Below, one piece after another: positions 1 through 14,543 of a stretch of 64,000 bases of DNA. The notes beneath the pieces were generated by a model, which did no database searches, was not told where the DNA came from, and saw only the letters and a list, made by a program, of their open reading frames with translations. Origin of the DNA: Pegea sp. RAD2-039 (taxonomy: Eukaryota > Chordata > Thaliacea > Salpida > Salpidae); assembly GCA_034620365.1 (NCBI GenBank), contig JAQGEQ010000084.1, positions 1,922,001-1,986,000 of the forward strand. The letters run 5' to 3'. The position numbers and the translations under genes were made by a program. The first letter of the stretch is position 1; each line of letters opens with the position of its first letter.

Positions 1-3000
1 TTTAATTAGATTAAATTCTTTAACATTAATTTTTAATTTTAAAGTCTCTTAAAGTTTAAAGTTGAATTTAAGAAAAACTAGTAAATAAAAAAATGTTTAA
101 ATAAAAGTTGTTTACATGATTTAGAACATTTATTCAAACAAAAGTTTTAATTAAATAAACTAATTTTCGATAATTATATTATTTTTTTTATTTTGATATA
201 TCAATAAAAGTTATTTTTTTTAAATCTACTTCAAAAATTAATGAGCAAAATAATTGTTGTTCATAGTTACAGTTAAGTCTACTTCTTAAAAATAACAATC
301 ATTACATAAAAAATGCTATCAGCAATTAAAAATTTTATCAGTATTGTAGATAAAAAATTCTAGATTTGTTGTTTATTTACATAATTTATTCATAAAAAAA
401 AACTTCACAACAACTTATTTACAATTTAAATTCGAATGAAAATATTTTACAGCTTTTCTATTAAATCCTGAAGCTTAAATGTGGTTAACGGTTGTTATTT
501 AGCTGATTTCATGACTGATATAATATAAACTTTTGTTATGATTTCACGATCAAATTAAAAAAATATCAACAAACAATTATCTAAAGGTAGCAAACAATTA
601 GTTATTCGATAAGTTTCATTCATAAAAATTAATATTTGCATTTTTTCCAAATTTTTCGAATAATTTATTTCTAAATTTTATTCATCCGTGTTGAAGCAAT
701 AGATTACTAGAAAAAAAGATAAATTATTTAAAATAAACAAATTTAGTAAGAAATTCAAAAGTTTTTTTTTTTGAAAAACTTATTTTATATAAGATTTTTT
801 TCTGAGAATTAAGAAGTATGTAATTTATTTATTTTTAAAATAAATTTTTAAATTAGTTTTTATCACTTAAACTTAAACTTTAGACAGTTAACGACAACTG
901 AAACTAAAGATAGTTATACTTTTAATTTTTTCATTAATTTTACTCATAATTTTTATACTTAATAAACTTAAATTTTAATTATTTTACATTTTCAACAAAA
1001 ATTAGTGTTTTGTTTTTTATTTATAAATATTGTAAGATGAGATCTTTAAATTAAGTCTTTTCAAATAAAAAAAAATAAAATTAAAAGAAAATCATAATTT
1101 CAAAGTTAACTTTTGTGAGTATGTCATGACTTTACTAAAAACATCAAAAATATATTGTTCTAATTTTAATCTTGTTGTTCGATTGTGAAACTAAAAAATG
1201 TTCTTTTTTTACGTTAGTTGTAACCACTATATCTCTAGTACAGCTCTTCAATGATAAATATATTTATTTTTATGATCATAGGCGCAAACAGTTTTTAATA
1301 TCTTTTTTAATAATTTATACTTTGTTGTTTTATCTTATATATAAAATTGCAAAGTTTGAATTTACCTAAATGTCAAATTTATATTACATTTAAAACAAAG
1401 TTTTTAGTTTAAATAAAGATTGCGTAGAAGTGATGTCAGTTTTGTTGATAATATCTACCAGCTTTGTTTAGAAAATATCTCACAAGCTAAAATATACTTA
1501 TAAAAAACATTGCAAAAAATTAAATAATAACCGAATGTTTAACAGAAGGGTTTTATTGATCAACAAAGTGTAAGGTTCCAAAATTCAGGTTCGTTTATAT
1601 CCAACAACTTCAATTTTACTGAATTCAATTAATGAAAAAGCCTAGAAAGAGTTCCTCATCGAGTATTTTTACTTAATCAGATTTTATAAAATGACTTTCG
1701 ACTGAGCATTTAAACCTTATGTTAGTCTGGATAATTTATAAGATATCGCTAAAAAGGACTTTTAGAAGTCAGTTAAATTTTTCAGGTAAAAATAACTTCA
1801 AATGAATAACGCAAAAAACAACGAAATACTTTGTTAGATTTATTTATTAACTGAATCTTTAAGTATCACTTAGTTTAATTGTTACCAGTTCAAAGCTTTT
1901 GAAAAGGTATTTTAGGCAGATTTTAGAGCTTAGCTTTATTTACACTACATTTATGCTAGATTTTGAGGATTAGCCATGAAAAGAAGCTAATCGCAAGTAA
2001 CCTAACCAAAGGTTATATGACTGTTGTTATGTCACTCATATATTTAGAATTAAGAAATTTTAGAAACAAACTTTAACTAATCAATCATAAAATAGATAGG
2101 ACATATGACAAAGCATGAAACCTAACCATAAAACTAATTGACTAATAACCAAAAAAATAAGTTTCAACTTTATTTCTTATTACATGCTTAAGTATCTAAA
2201 ACTGTAAATCATTATTTAATTTTTACCCCGGAATGAATATGTAGGAATTGTTTTAAAGATTTATTTTTTGATGTTTTTTAACCTTTATTATTTTGCTGGC
2301 AGGTGCCTTGTCAAATAAATTGAATTATTGTGTAACTTCGAATATAATTTTCTAATAACAAGTTCTATTGTGAGTTTCTAACAAATAATGAGGTCAGTGA
2401 TCAGAAAGCTGAAAGTATAATTAGAGATTATGTAAGTTGAAGAAAACATGGAATAAAGTTCAGTTTATTGACTTCTGTTGATTTTTCACTCATTTTTCTG
2501 TTTAATCGTCTCAGTATAATTAAGTGAAAAGGAAGTAAACTAAATTTCCTGCTTTCGAAAAAAACTGAATATAGTAATTATATTTTTGAAAATGTTTTTA
2601 AGAATTAGTGAAAAAGCATCAAAATAAAATATATTTGATTTATGTAAAACTTTAAAGAGATCACGCATTTGTCTGTAAATTCTTCTTTTTCATTTGATCT
2701 TCATTCAGTATTTTTGTAAGTTCTGTAATTTTATGGTAACTTTAACGAGGCAATTAAACTGGTATTAAAAGCTGTGATTAATTTTAAATTAAATTTGATG
2801 TTAATTAAAAATATTTAAGGAAATAAAAAACTGAATTAAAGGGCTTATCCATCATTTTTTAAATTTTGAAATAGAAAGTAGGTTACCGTTGCATTTATAG
2901 AATCATTTTAACTGGAAAACTTATAATCCCAAGACACAACATCCTTCTTGTAAATTTGTTTTGAATAACAAATTGAAACTTTTTGTAGCTTTCTTATTGT

Positions 3001-6000
3001 TTCATTAAATCAACTCTCATTTGGAACGCTTCTGAAAACTTATTGCAAATTTTTCAGTTCAGAAATTCAGCACATTTTAGAAATTTAATAAAAACAGAAA
3101 TCAATGTCTTTTTTCAGAAGAGAGAGAGTGGCAACTAATCAATAAAAAGCTGTTATATGATTTGGAGTTACATAAACTGACTCGAGCGAAAAATTTAAAT
3201 TTCATCTAATAATTTTAAATCAAGCATTAATTTCGGTTTTTAATTAGTTCTTTAAATAAAAGCTAGAGTTGAAAAAGTGAAAAATAACTTTTTAAACCAC
3301 GCAGCACTGCTCATAATGGCGATGACGTCATCAACTTATTGTAAACAACGGAAAGAATTAGAAAAAAAGTGAAACAAAAAGAACAGAAAAAGATCGAAAA
3401 AAAAGAATCAATCTTGAAAGCTAGTATTGACTGGTAGTGGTAGTCATAAAAGCTTTGAGAAATTGGTATAGACTATTTTGTAATTTACTCTTACATCTGT
3501 TTTAAATGACGTTTTGTTTAAATTTATCAAGACTATTTTAATTACCAGAATGAATTGAAAGAATAAATTTACAAAAATATAATTTATTAAATCTTTCTTT
3601 TATAATTATCACATTAATCACTTCTGATTATTTATAACACGATAATTTATTTTAGTAGATAAGTAAATATTTAATCTAATTAAATTTTCTTTTTTTAAGT
3701 ATAATTTTTTGAAAATATAGATTTGCAAAAGCTATCAACTAAAATTTACTGTGATTTAATTTTTATAAAAATTATTTCCTCTTTTTATTTTGAATTGAAA
3801 ATGAATGATAAATATCACCAAATATTTAAATGATTCGCGGTTTTCCTACATTTATGAAAATTTCCGATAAAGGTAAACTTACCAAAGAGATTATTAACTG
3901 AAAATACAACTTTTTCAAGTTTGTTTACAGTGATTTGCTGTAATTTCCTGTAACAACTTTAATCATTAAGTTGAAACATCTCCATTAAGCTTTAGTAAAT
4001 TGTACTGTAGAAATATTGTGTAGTGTTTTATTTCATTTAATCTTCTTACAAAAATTAGATTTATCGCTGCAAGAAAAAGGAACCAATTGAATTTGGCTTT
4101 CGTTTTCTATTCTACTTGCAACTTTATCAGCACCTAATGTTTGTCGTTGCTTGAAAAACATTAACCAGTCGTATATTACTTTAATTTTCTGATTGATAGG
4201 TAAGCTGTGAGCTAATTAAACCCAAAGTAAGCTATCTCATGATTAGAATTTTTTTTTCTAAGTTTGTTAAGAATCTATAGAACCTAAAAATAATTTAAAA
4301 TGCTTATTTTCGTGTGTAGGCAGTTTAGTGGTGAGTTTTCTTTCGAGTAGTTTCATGGTAATTGTATGTAAAGTCACTCATGAAAGCTTTCAGCTTAGTG
4401 AAGTTTAAGATGATTTTCTAGACACCTGTTTTAATCCTTAAGGTAAAACGTTGTTGAAAACTGTACTAGTAGGTTATAGCAGAAGTAATTAAAACAGCCG
4501 CTGCTATCTTTTGTGTTATGAGTTTAGTTTAATAAATCATTATTATCATCATTGGTTATACATAAAATTTAATAATCATATAAATAAGCAAATCGATACT
4601 TATCTTTTTTACTATAAATTATCGATCTTTTCAAATTTTTTAAGTGTATAATCGATCTTAAAGGCTTGGTAGTAACTTGTTTTATGATTTTTACTTTTCA
4701 TTGATCTATTTCCTTTCATTAAAAACTGTTTTATCAATTCAATTTTGTTATTCGTATTTTTCTTTGCTGAAATTTTAGCATTTTTCAGTTTTCAGAGTTG
4801 GGTTTGTATTGTGAAGATGATATAGATAAAGTTGGAGCGATAAAAAAAATTATATGTTTTCTTTTTCAGTGTGAAAGCAAGTTATAGATTATATTAATGC
4901 TTTTATAATCTGCCTTTAACTGATAATAGCTTTTATGTCTTCACTAATACTTTTTTATTTTAAATAAATCTTCACCAAAGTTATTTTATCTAAAAGTTAT
5001 TCAAGAAATAGGGAAAGAGCTTTATCATCTGGATTTTCATATTTATTTTTACTTAAAAGTACTTCAATTTTTTAAATCAATTTTATTTAAATTTGATCAG
5101 CTCTTTGATTGAATTATATAATTGCTACAAACAAACATTTGATTTTTAAGAGAAGTTTTACAGATTAGATTTTAAATTTATTATTTTCAATCAACGAATA
5201 ACATAAACTAATATCTTGTCTTATCGATTTAACTGATGCTTATATTGATTATTATTTTTTAAAGAGTTATCGAAAAAAACTTTTTAACTAAAGCATTTTA
5301 AACTTAAAAGCAACAAAATTTGTTTATCAATTTGTTTAGTGTTTTAGAACTCTGATTCAACAAATAAATATTTTCAAGTTTATCTTTTATTTTTTGAATT
5401 ATTTTTATTGAATAACTTTCTATAACCATAAAATTTGGACTTTACTGTTAGGATAATTTTACTTTGTAGGTTTTTTACATTTCATATTTTAAAAGCGTTT
5501 TTAAAGTGTTTACTTGAGTGAAATAGTTTGTTACGTTCTAATTTGCTGTCTACTAAGTGTAAAGAAAGGGGATTAATAATTGAAAAGTTTTTATAAACAA
5601 CTAAATATTTAGTTGATCAAAAACATATAGCTTAATTCTAGTGAGGTTTTTTATGCACTAAATCATTCAAAAATTGACAAAAAGTTTTAGTTTATCCACT
5701 AGTTTTACTGTAAATATGGAGCAAAAAAGATAACTTTTCTAAATAAAAAACTTTTAGAAAGATAGACAGCTACAAAAACTTCACGCGCACCAGCGGGAAA
5801 TATGATCAATTATATGACTGGTCACAGACTAATCACAAAAATCAATTAATTTGTTATAGATATATCGAAGAATGTTTTCTAATCATGAAAAAGTTTAGCA
5901 AATTTCCAGTTCGCTAGTTATAAAAACAGTCACCGCTACTCAAGCACCATAAAATAACTTACCCAGGAAATTAGATGAAAATAAGATTTTTAATCGATTC

Positions 6001-6130
6001 TATAGTAATCAGAATTTCAACTCAGAAATTAAAGAATTTTTTTTCAATATGACTTACTATTGTTGATTTAATTCAGTTCTAACCACTTTTATTTTTGTAG
6101 ACTTTTGTCGGTTTAATAACCGGTTTTTAC
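1..6130. other. AT-rich intergenic DNA, no gene recognised
   Basis: Reads as strongly AT-rich sequence with stop codons in all frames and no stretch resembling a known domain. The few open frames (the longest near 1172-1369) have low-complexity composition and no family resemblance. One isolated TGACGTCA palindrome lies at about 3322-3329. The last part may hold the promoter and 5' UTR exons of the GPCR gene that starts at 6131, but no site could be assigned. Confidence 0.6.
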
Positions 6131-9100
6131 ATGCATCAAAATATGGAATTAAATGAAACTTTAAACAGTCAATCTGATCTTAAGACAACAAGATTATTTG
6201 AAAATGATGACTTAGAATGCACCAACCATCACAGCATGGATAAAGCAGCGACTATTTTTATGGTTACTTTTATAAGCATATCAGTTGTGGGAGTTTTAGG
6301 TTAGTATCATCTTGCTTAAAAATTTCTCAGTAGATACAAAGCTAATGTACAAGCTGTTGAAAGGCTCAACAAGCAAATAAAAAAACTTGCTCATTAATTT
6401 TGTTAATTATAATTATTCCTTTGATTACTGACAAGTGGTTTTTATTATTGATATTTCATAAACAAACTTGATTTACTTTAAACTTGATTGAGATTTGTAT
6501 TATGTATTTCTTGGTTTTATAAAAGGAAAATGAGTTTCAAATCAAAGTGTTGAAACTCTGGAAGGGAAATTAAATTTTATTAGAAGTCTTTTACTAATTT
6601 TTTTACATGATTTGAGGAATAAAATTAGTCAAATGTTTCAAGCTAAGTAAAAATATTATCGATATTTTGAAATAGAATTATAAAAAGACATATGCCTTTT
6701 ATCTTAACTTATATCTCAACTTATCACGCATATGTTTAGTTAAAGAATAATGTTTAAACATAATTATAAAAATTAATTTTCTTGAAAATTTAAGAAATAC
6801 AAAATCATCATTCATAAGTTTGTTAGCTCTATTAATATCACATTAAACAAATACCGAGAAAATATTCTTATTTTTATTCATAAATGATTTATTTTGAACG
6901 ATGTATGTTTTCATTTAAAGTATTTTCTATTATCATTCGTCTAAATTGATTTAAAAGCATCCACTAAAAGTCCCTTACACATCAAATTTATTCAATGATA
7001 CCTTCATTTATGTTTAAAAATTCTTTACTTACGTTGAAATCAACATTTTTGGAAAATTCTAGTTTAGATCTTCATTAAACAAAGGTTTAAAACTTGAAAA
7101 AATTATCTAATGTCATGTATACTAAATGTATCATCTAGCTATTGTGTATTTGTCAAAGAAAAAATCTTTTATTATTAAAGTTTAAGGTAAACTGTAAGTT
7201 CCATGAAACAAAATTAATTTCTAGTTTTATGTACTCAGATTTAAATTTCATGCTCTGACTTTAACATATTTCATTTACAATTGTGATCTTTTTTAAATTC
7301 TTCCTGAAACTCAACTCCATCAGGAATTTAGATCATTTTCTCAGTTTAACATTTATCGTTTGAAGAACATTTTAAAAATTGATTATCAGCTTTATTTTTA
7401 AACATAACTTTTTTCAAAAACTTATTCTCTGTTAATAGTGTAAAGAATTGTAAATGTTTCTTATAATCTTAGAGCCTCCTATTTCAGACAAACTTACGTG
7501 AATAACATTCAATGTTGAATTGTAAGAATGACAAAATAGCCAAAATATCCTTTCTATTTATAAATTTTACAAATGATTTCTGATATCTTAAACTGGTTAA
7601 TGCTGCAAGTAATCAATATCTGAAGTATAAAACACAAAAGTTTGTTTCATCATAAAATTACGTAAGATCTGACATTTCTTTATTTCCAACCAAAACATAA
7701 TCTTTTGCGTTAGATGTGGCTCTGCAAAGCTTCAAAATATCCCAAATTAGTTTGTTTGTGAAAAAACATGTTTTGTTTGATGTTTTCGTTTATTTGACAA
7801 ATTATGTTTTTAATAGATTTACATTTCGGATTCTCCCTCAATTTTTCCCCATTAACAAAACAAACAATTTAAAGATTAATGCATTAATAAATGTATACTG
7901 TAAATAGAATCATACTTTTGACAATAATTAAGTTAGCTTCTGCTTCTTTTTTTATATTATGTTTATACTTTTATGTCAAACTTATGGGTAGAAGAAATCC
8001 ACGTTAAGAAATGTTATAAATTATTCATCAAAATAAATGCAGCTTCTATCAGCTTTGAGAAGCAAAAAAAAATTCTAATGTATTTTAAATCATCAAATAT
8101 ATAATATAAATAATTGATTTTCTCATCGACTTATTTAAAATTGTCATTTAAATTGCTTTAGTTTGATTAAATCACTATCCCCTCAATCAATAAACTTTAG
8201 ATCTTATCTTTCAAGTATCTGAATAATGTTTTCCAAAGATTTGCTTGAAATGTCTTAATCAGTTTTTGTCAATTCAGCATTCAGGAAATAAAAAACCCTT
8301 TTACTATAATATTCTTCAGTACAAAGCCTCATTTACCTCGCGCTATGCGAAAAAAAAAACAATTAAATTATAAAAATATCGAAAATATACAATCTGAATT
8401 TATGATAGATGATCAATATATGATTGCATAAAAATAGGTTTACATTCAACAATCTAAATGGTTGAATGGTTTAAACAATATTCTTCAACTAAAATGAAGA
8501 TTAATTGGAGGAATCAATTGTATAAACTTCCTACCATCAGAAGATGGTGTTTAAATAATATAGAAGCAAAAAAAAACTCAAAACTTTATATGGTGGTCAT
8601 AATCCACACAAGGAAAATAAAAAGTTTTTTATCATTTAAACAGAAAGTTTATTTTTCATTTGATTACTTAATTAAAATAAAAAGTGATTTATGTCTAAAT
8701 TATACAACAACAAAACTTATTATTTAAAACTTAGGAAAAAAGAAATATTTCAAAATTTAAGTTAATTTTTTGATGAAATAACAAATACTTTTTTTAGGAA
8801 ACATTTTTTCCGTCCGATTATTACGATCAGAGCAAAATGCAAAAAACAAAATTGTGTCGAAAGTCTATACAGTCTACATCACTGCTCTTGCAATCGCTGA
8901 TAGCGGGATGTTGATCTTCTTTGGAGTTTTAAAGTTAGTTCAAATTACTTTTTCTACAATACAATACATTAGAACAAGTTTCAGGTAGTTTGTTTACCTC
9001 AACTAGCTTTTTTATAATTATAATTTGGAAATTATAAGTTTTCAAATACTTTAAAATCGATAAGAAATTAGCTAAAAGCGTTCTGGTCAAGTCTTTGAAT

Positions 9101-12100
9101 TTATTTCTTAATAATGTCCAAATGAGTAGCTCCTATTTCCGGAATAGATCAATGGGTTGAGTCAATGATCTTCTAGATGTCCAGCTTCCGGTGTTGATTG
9201 ATTTGTTAAAAAATTAATGAAGTATAAAATGAAAATTTAAAAGATAATAGTTTTCTAGATCACAAACTAAATTAAAAGATAAATTTAATTTACATAAAAT
9301 CAAAACAATAAAGATACTTGTTGATTTTCCCTTTGTGACACAAAAGATTAATTTTCTCACATTAGGTATCTTTCAGAAAAGATATTAACGTCTTAAAATC
9401 ATCCTAATTATAATTAAAAAAAGTTTGGGTTTTTGCAAGACCAATTTGATTATAGTCCACTAGAACCACGATATTGGTTTTACTTTTAATTTACTTTAGA
9501 TGAGTCACAAAAGTATGTTTGCTTGAAGTATTGATTACATACTAGACAGTCGGTAAAGTTTCCACATACTCACTATTTTATTCTGTATTCACTTTGCTGT
9601 AATTGTACAGATAGATAATAAAGAATTATATTATTATAATAATTTATATTATATTATGAAACTAATTTAGATTTCAGTTTTCATCAATTTCATCGGTATT
9701 TATTTATTAGAAGAATTGTATTTTTATCGGTTCTTTAGTAGCTGTAATGTCGATATTTTATTGGGATCTTTTTTAAAGATTTTTTTGCATTAAAAATACT
9801 TCTTCTTTTTCTTCTTCTACTTGTTTCATTTGTAGTTTTACAAAGCTTCAAAAATTGAGATAAGGATTAAGTAGTTTTAATTAAAATCAAACACGAAGAG
9901 ATTTGTTCAGTTTTAAAGCATTTTATTTTGTTTTACAGATATGTTGTGGTGACCTTGTTGTATAATCCGAAGAATGCAGATTATTTTTATGAAATTTATA
10001 TATGTAGATGGCATCGCTTTCTTATGCACGGTTTCCACAGTGCATCCGGGTGGCTTCTAGTTTGTATGACATTTGACCGTTTCATGGCTGTCTGCTTTCC
10101 ACTCAAATATCGCTTAATTCATAAAGGATCCAAATTTGCAAAAAAAGTAAAAATATTCTTTAATATTTTAATAATTATTTATTTAAAATGATTTTAGTAT
10201 TTAATCATGAAATTGTTCTTTGGTTTAATAACATTTTTATCTTGTGTAGTATCTAGACCTTTTATTTTTCATTACTACAAGTCTATCTCACTACAACTTC
10301 AATCTTCATCTGCAACTTTTCTAATAAAGTCCGGATTTTATGTCCTCTGCTGAAACTTTGATCAAAATCCTTATTTCATTTTAATTTGAGCCATACTAGT
10401 AAAAAGTTTTTATGATTCTGTTTTTCTTTTGTAGGAATCTTTCAATTGATTTTAACTCGATATTGAGCAAGTATTTTTGCAACTTTGTCGGTAGAAACTG
10501 TCTTACATTTTTGTTCTATTTAGCCAGATCAAACCTAAAATTGTTTTCTATCAATAATTCAAACAGAATTAATGCGTACAAGTTGATAATCTAAAACGCT
10601 TATATCCACTAACAATATAGTAGAGTTATTTCATCTAAATGTTTTGAATCTCTTTGTTCTTTTATAAGGCGTTTCTTTTTTCAAGAAAAACCTTTAAACA
10701 CATGAAAAGCTCAGCGACAATAATTCAATATTTTAATCATAAAAATTAACTTTGTAGAGTTTCTACTACCTCTCTTCTTCAAGTTTTATTTAGCAAGTCC
10801 GATAATTGAGAACATAAAAAGTGTTTTTGTTTTTTTAAATGAATTTTACAATTTATCTTGATAGTATGATGTTTTTTTCTTAACATTTCAAACCAAAACT
10901 TGTTTTTAACAAATTATGTTTTCAGCTTGTTGTGGCAGTATACTGTTTTTCTTTTTTATTTGCTTCTCCTTTTATAAGCGTTGGTCCTATTTATGATGAA
11001 ATCAACAACAGCAGGTTTGATATGTTAGCCATAATCAATCATTATAGTTTGTTGAAAACTTTATTTATTTAAGATAATATTTTTGAGTGAGTATTTCTTA
11101 TACTGATACATATTAAAGATTTTATTTTCAAATATAATGTGGAACTATACTTAATACCATACAAGTTTTAAACCGTATGATTTTAATTCGATATAATCAA
11201 TAAGTAATTTTAGGGTTTTGCATAATGGAAATTAATCGTGTTTTTATTGTCAATATATGCCAGTTTTCTTTCTTCAATTAAGTTGTATGTTCAACATTAA
11301 ATTAGAATAGAATTTTAGTACTCTAACTCTTGAATATAGCTCAAGTAAACATGTTTAAAAACCGTTGTAATGCATTCAAATCAATTAAAAGAATTCTTTT
11401 AATTTAAGTTATTTTAACATTATCAAAAAATAATATCTTTATCTATTAGTGAACGATAAATTTAGTGAAATTTAGATCTTGATTGCAAGATAAAGAAAAA
11501 CAATTTTTATTTTACACCTTTTTAAGATTGTTGAATAATTTTAAAGCTTATAATAAAACATTTTAATTAGAAAAATAATTTTTTGTTTACCAAAAGACAT
11601 TACTTACAAATAAGTTAATCAAAGGTAATTAATCTACTTGTTTAATGAATTGAAGCTTTAATAACCCGGTTTCAGCCAATAAATTAATCAAACTTGAATT
11701 CTTAAAATAAATTTTGTAGAAAGTTATGATTATTCAATCAATTTAAGTTAACTAGTTATTTGAAATAGTTAATTAATTAGCTAACTGATTAATTAATTAA
11801 TGAAGTTAATTTCATTATACAATTAATTAGGTTTTACTAAGTTTTCAAGTTACTATGAATTAATTAAACTTTTCTGAAATCAATTTTTACCTGATAAAGG
11901 TGCCTTTTCATATAAACCTTAATACGAAATACATTTATCAGGTATTATTCTTTTGTTTTAGTGTAGTGATTGGTTGTTCTTTACTTTCAACATTATCAAC
12001 TGAGCAAGCATATGTTATCAATGTTTTATGTCATGTGATTATCTCAATTATCCTGCCTTATATCTTACTGCTTATCTTTAGCATTAGTATATTACATGCT

Positions 12101-12679
12101 TTGCACTGTAGAAGGATAAAACGAAGAAACAGTGGCTCTCAGGCAGTAACACGGTTAAGTCGAAGAATCACTGTAAGTTCTACTCTTAGATAGATCCCTT
12201 TCTTAAAATTCTTAAAATATAACTTCGAAAAGTTAAAATAAATAATTATATATTTTTTCTTTAAATCTGAATATTATTATTTCTTTAAATCGTTTAATGT
12301 CAGGTAGAACTAAATCTTTGAACATTTACAGATTATGATGCTAGCAGTTTGTTCATCTTACATTTTTCTTTGGGCTCCACAGCTTGTAACTTTACTAAAT
12401 CACAGTGATGCTCATTCACATGCTTGTGAAGGAGACTACCTCATTCGATCAATTGCTATCTTACTTGCCGTTAGTAACTCTTCTTTAAATTTCTTCCTCT
12501 ATTGTATGACTGTCAAAAAATTCCGTGAAGCCACCTTAGCTTATTTCACTTGTCAAACGGAGGTGAAACCTTCCGAAACAACACATCATATCCTGTATAA
12601 AAAGCCATCTCAAAAGTTACTCAAATGTAAAATGAAAGAAAATAAACAATCTCGGATTTTGATTGCTCCTATACGATAA
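6131..12679 (+). CDS. class A (rhodopsin-family) G-protein-coupled receptor, six exons
   Basis: Probable peptide- or amine-type seven-transmembrane receptor of the plasma membrane; the ligand cannot be told. Exons read by eye: 6131-6299, 8798-8933, 9939-10146, 10926-11014, 11962-12172 and 12332-12679, all joined in frame by GT/AG introns. Exon 1 gives an extracellular N-terminus with an N-linked site near its start (NET) and the beginning of TM1. Exon 2 opens with the TM1 GN pair and carries LAIAD of TM2. Exon 3 holds the TM3 cysteine (ICRW) and FDRFMAV, a DRF form of the DRY motif. Exon 4 is TM4. Exon 5 has the loop-2 cysteine (IGC) and TM5. Exon 6 has FLWAP of TM6 and NSSLNFFLYC, the TM7 N..xxY-type motif, then a short basic tail ending in TAA. 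The start is the first ATG in frame with TM1. Introns of 0.16-2.5 kb are far longer than in the rest of the window. Subfamily is uncertain. Confidence 0.85.
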
Positions 12680-14110
12680 CTGCTTTAAATTCAAGCGAAT
12701 TGATGTAGATAGTTAAAGATAATTGTTATTCAACAAAATAAATACTTGTTGTAAAGAAAGTTATGACAGTTGATCAACAATTATTTTCTTTTTTAACCTT
12801 CTCATCTCGTTTTATTTGATTTGATTGATATCTATAAACAGATTTTTTGTATTGTACAAAAATTTTTAATAAAATTAATTTAAATGATGTTTTGTGTCTT
12901 TTTTTAGTATAAATTTATCGATTATGACTTGTACTTAAACCTAAATTGAAATATGAAATCTGTAACGACTAAAAACGTTTACTTTACTTGTTGTTTTAAT
13001 AATGATATCTTACATTTACTATTATACTCATTAGAGTCACAAATATCTTGAAAACTATTTTTAATTTTGATATTTGATATCCTTCCATTTTAAGACAGCA
13101 GACTGAAATAGCTGTTGTCTTTTGTTACTTGAAATAAATTTCTTAAAAAAATTCGAAAGCGTTTACAAGTAATTATTTGTTACAAAAGTATTACGTTTTA
13201 AGCAAAAAGAAATTACTTCACAAAAATTTATTACTGAAATTACAGTGTCAATGGAAAGATAAGTTTAAACTGATTTATAAAATCATTCGACTCTTTCAAT
13301 ATACAACAAAAATGAAAAATAAAAAAGCGGTCATATAACCATAAGACATCAAATTGTGTTTGCTGTTTGCTTACTATACAATCCCAAAAGCAATAAACTA
13401 TCAGCAAAAATAGTCGTCAATGAAAATTTTACAAAGTGTAAAAGTAGCTATTCTACTTCAGCTATTTTTAAGTTTGTGTCTTACTTAGTAATCAAACCTA
13501 AAAAAGCATCATCGATTTATTTTATCTGAATAATTACATTAAAATTATATCAAAGAAACAGTTTCAGAGATAAGATTTTGCGCGGTTCTGTAATCTACTT
13601 CTATTTGTATTGCCTCAATTTACAATTCATATATAATGATTGTCGACTACAGTCAAAACTTTAAACTAATATTTATTAGTATTTAAATTAATGATATTGA
13701 CTATTTAATAGAGCTTTATTGTATTTGAAAGTTGCGGACCACAGCGACCGTAAGCAACACTGAATGAACCAACTGCAGACCACACATAAAAATCTATAAC
13801 AAGTAACGTGCGTTTGCTTGCCTTGAAATGACATTTACTTATGCGGTAGGATAATCTTTTGTTATACAGTTAAAATGTACAACATTTGGAGCATTGGTTC
13901 TCAACTTTCTTAGTATAAAAACCTCAATTAATTATTAATATTGTTCAAAGATTCAATACAAGTTACAAGATTCATGAAAATACATGCAAGTAACCAAATA
14001 CTCATATAATTAACGCTCATACAAAACCAATTGAATATATATTTTTGTGATAATTATTTTGAAGAGTGCAGTATGCAGTTTGATCGTTTTATCAATAGGT
14101 ATTCAGACAC
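12680..14110. other. intergenic DNA after the GPCR gene
   Basis: Contains the presumed 3' UTR of the GPCR gene and then AT-rich sequence with no open frame or repeat that I can recognise, up to the left LTR of the retroelement remnant. Confidence 0.5.
12737..12742 (+). terminator. candidate polyadenylation signal of the GPCR gene
   Basis: An AATAAA hexamer lies about 60 nt after the GPCR stop codon. In DNA this AT-rich such hexamers are common, so this is only the nearest plausible signal. Confidence 0.3.
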
Positions 14111-14306
14111 TGTGGTATAACAGCTAAACATTTTGCTGCTGATGTAAATGTTTAATTCGTGAATCTATTATAGACCGTTGTCATTCGGTAGTTGTCTGTG
14201 TTGTGGGTAGCGCGTATCGTTAAAATATTTATCGTTGTTGTTAGTCGCGGTCATACTTTGAATAAAGCTCTATATAAAGAGTCATTATCATTACAATTTA
14301 TTAAAA
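14111..14306 (+). repeat. left LTR of the gypsy-type remnant
   Basis: Starts TGTGGTATAACAG and matches the repeat at 16092 over most of its length with many substitutions and small indels. Contains AATAAAGC, a likely R-region polyadenylation signal. The 3' edge is approximate; a TTGGCGAATTGTTGCC segment about 20 nt downstream could be a decayed primer-binding site. Confidence 0.7.
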
Positions 14307-14543
14307 CTATTAAAATTTATTTCCTTGGCGAATTGTTGCCAGTTGTTTCAGCGTTGTTGGAGCTTACTGTAACAAAGTTTTTATTTATAAAAAAAATAGA
14401 TACACTGTTGAAACCAAGTAAGCTGTCAATAAACCCATATAGCACGTGGGCATCGAGCAAATGGCATTACTGGAAGAAAACGTTTACCAATTACATCGAA
14501 GAGCGTGAGTTAAATTAGACTGACTAGAGAACATTGTCAGTGC

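Noticed and set aside
1172..1369. Open frame of 65 codons on + strand
   Set aside because: Low-complexity AT-driven composition, no family likeness, no splice partners nearby.
8458..8727. Open frame inside the first GPCR intron
   Set aside because: Lys/Asn/Ile-rich composition expected from AT-rich intron DNA; out of context with the GPCR exons.
11900..11961. Upstream extension of GPCR exon 5
   Set aside because: Using an acceptor at 11899 breaks the frame with exon 4; the pyrimidine-rich acceptor ending at 11961 restores it.
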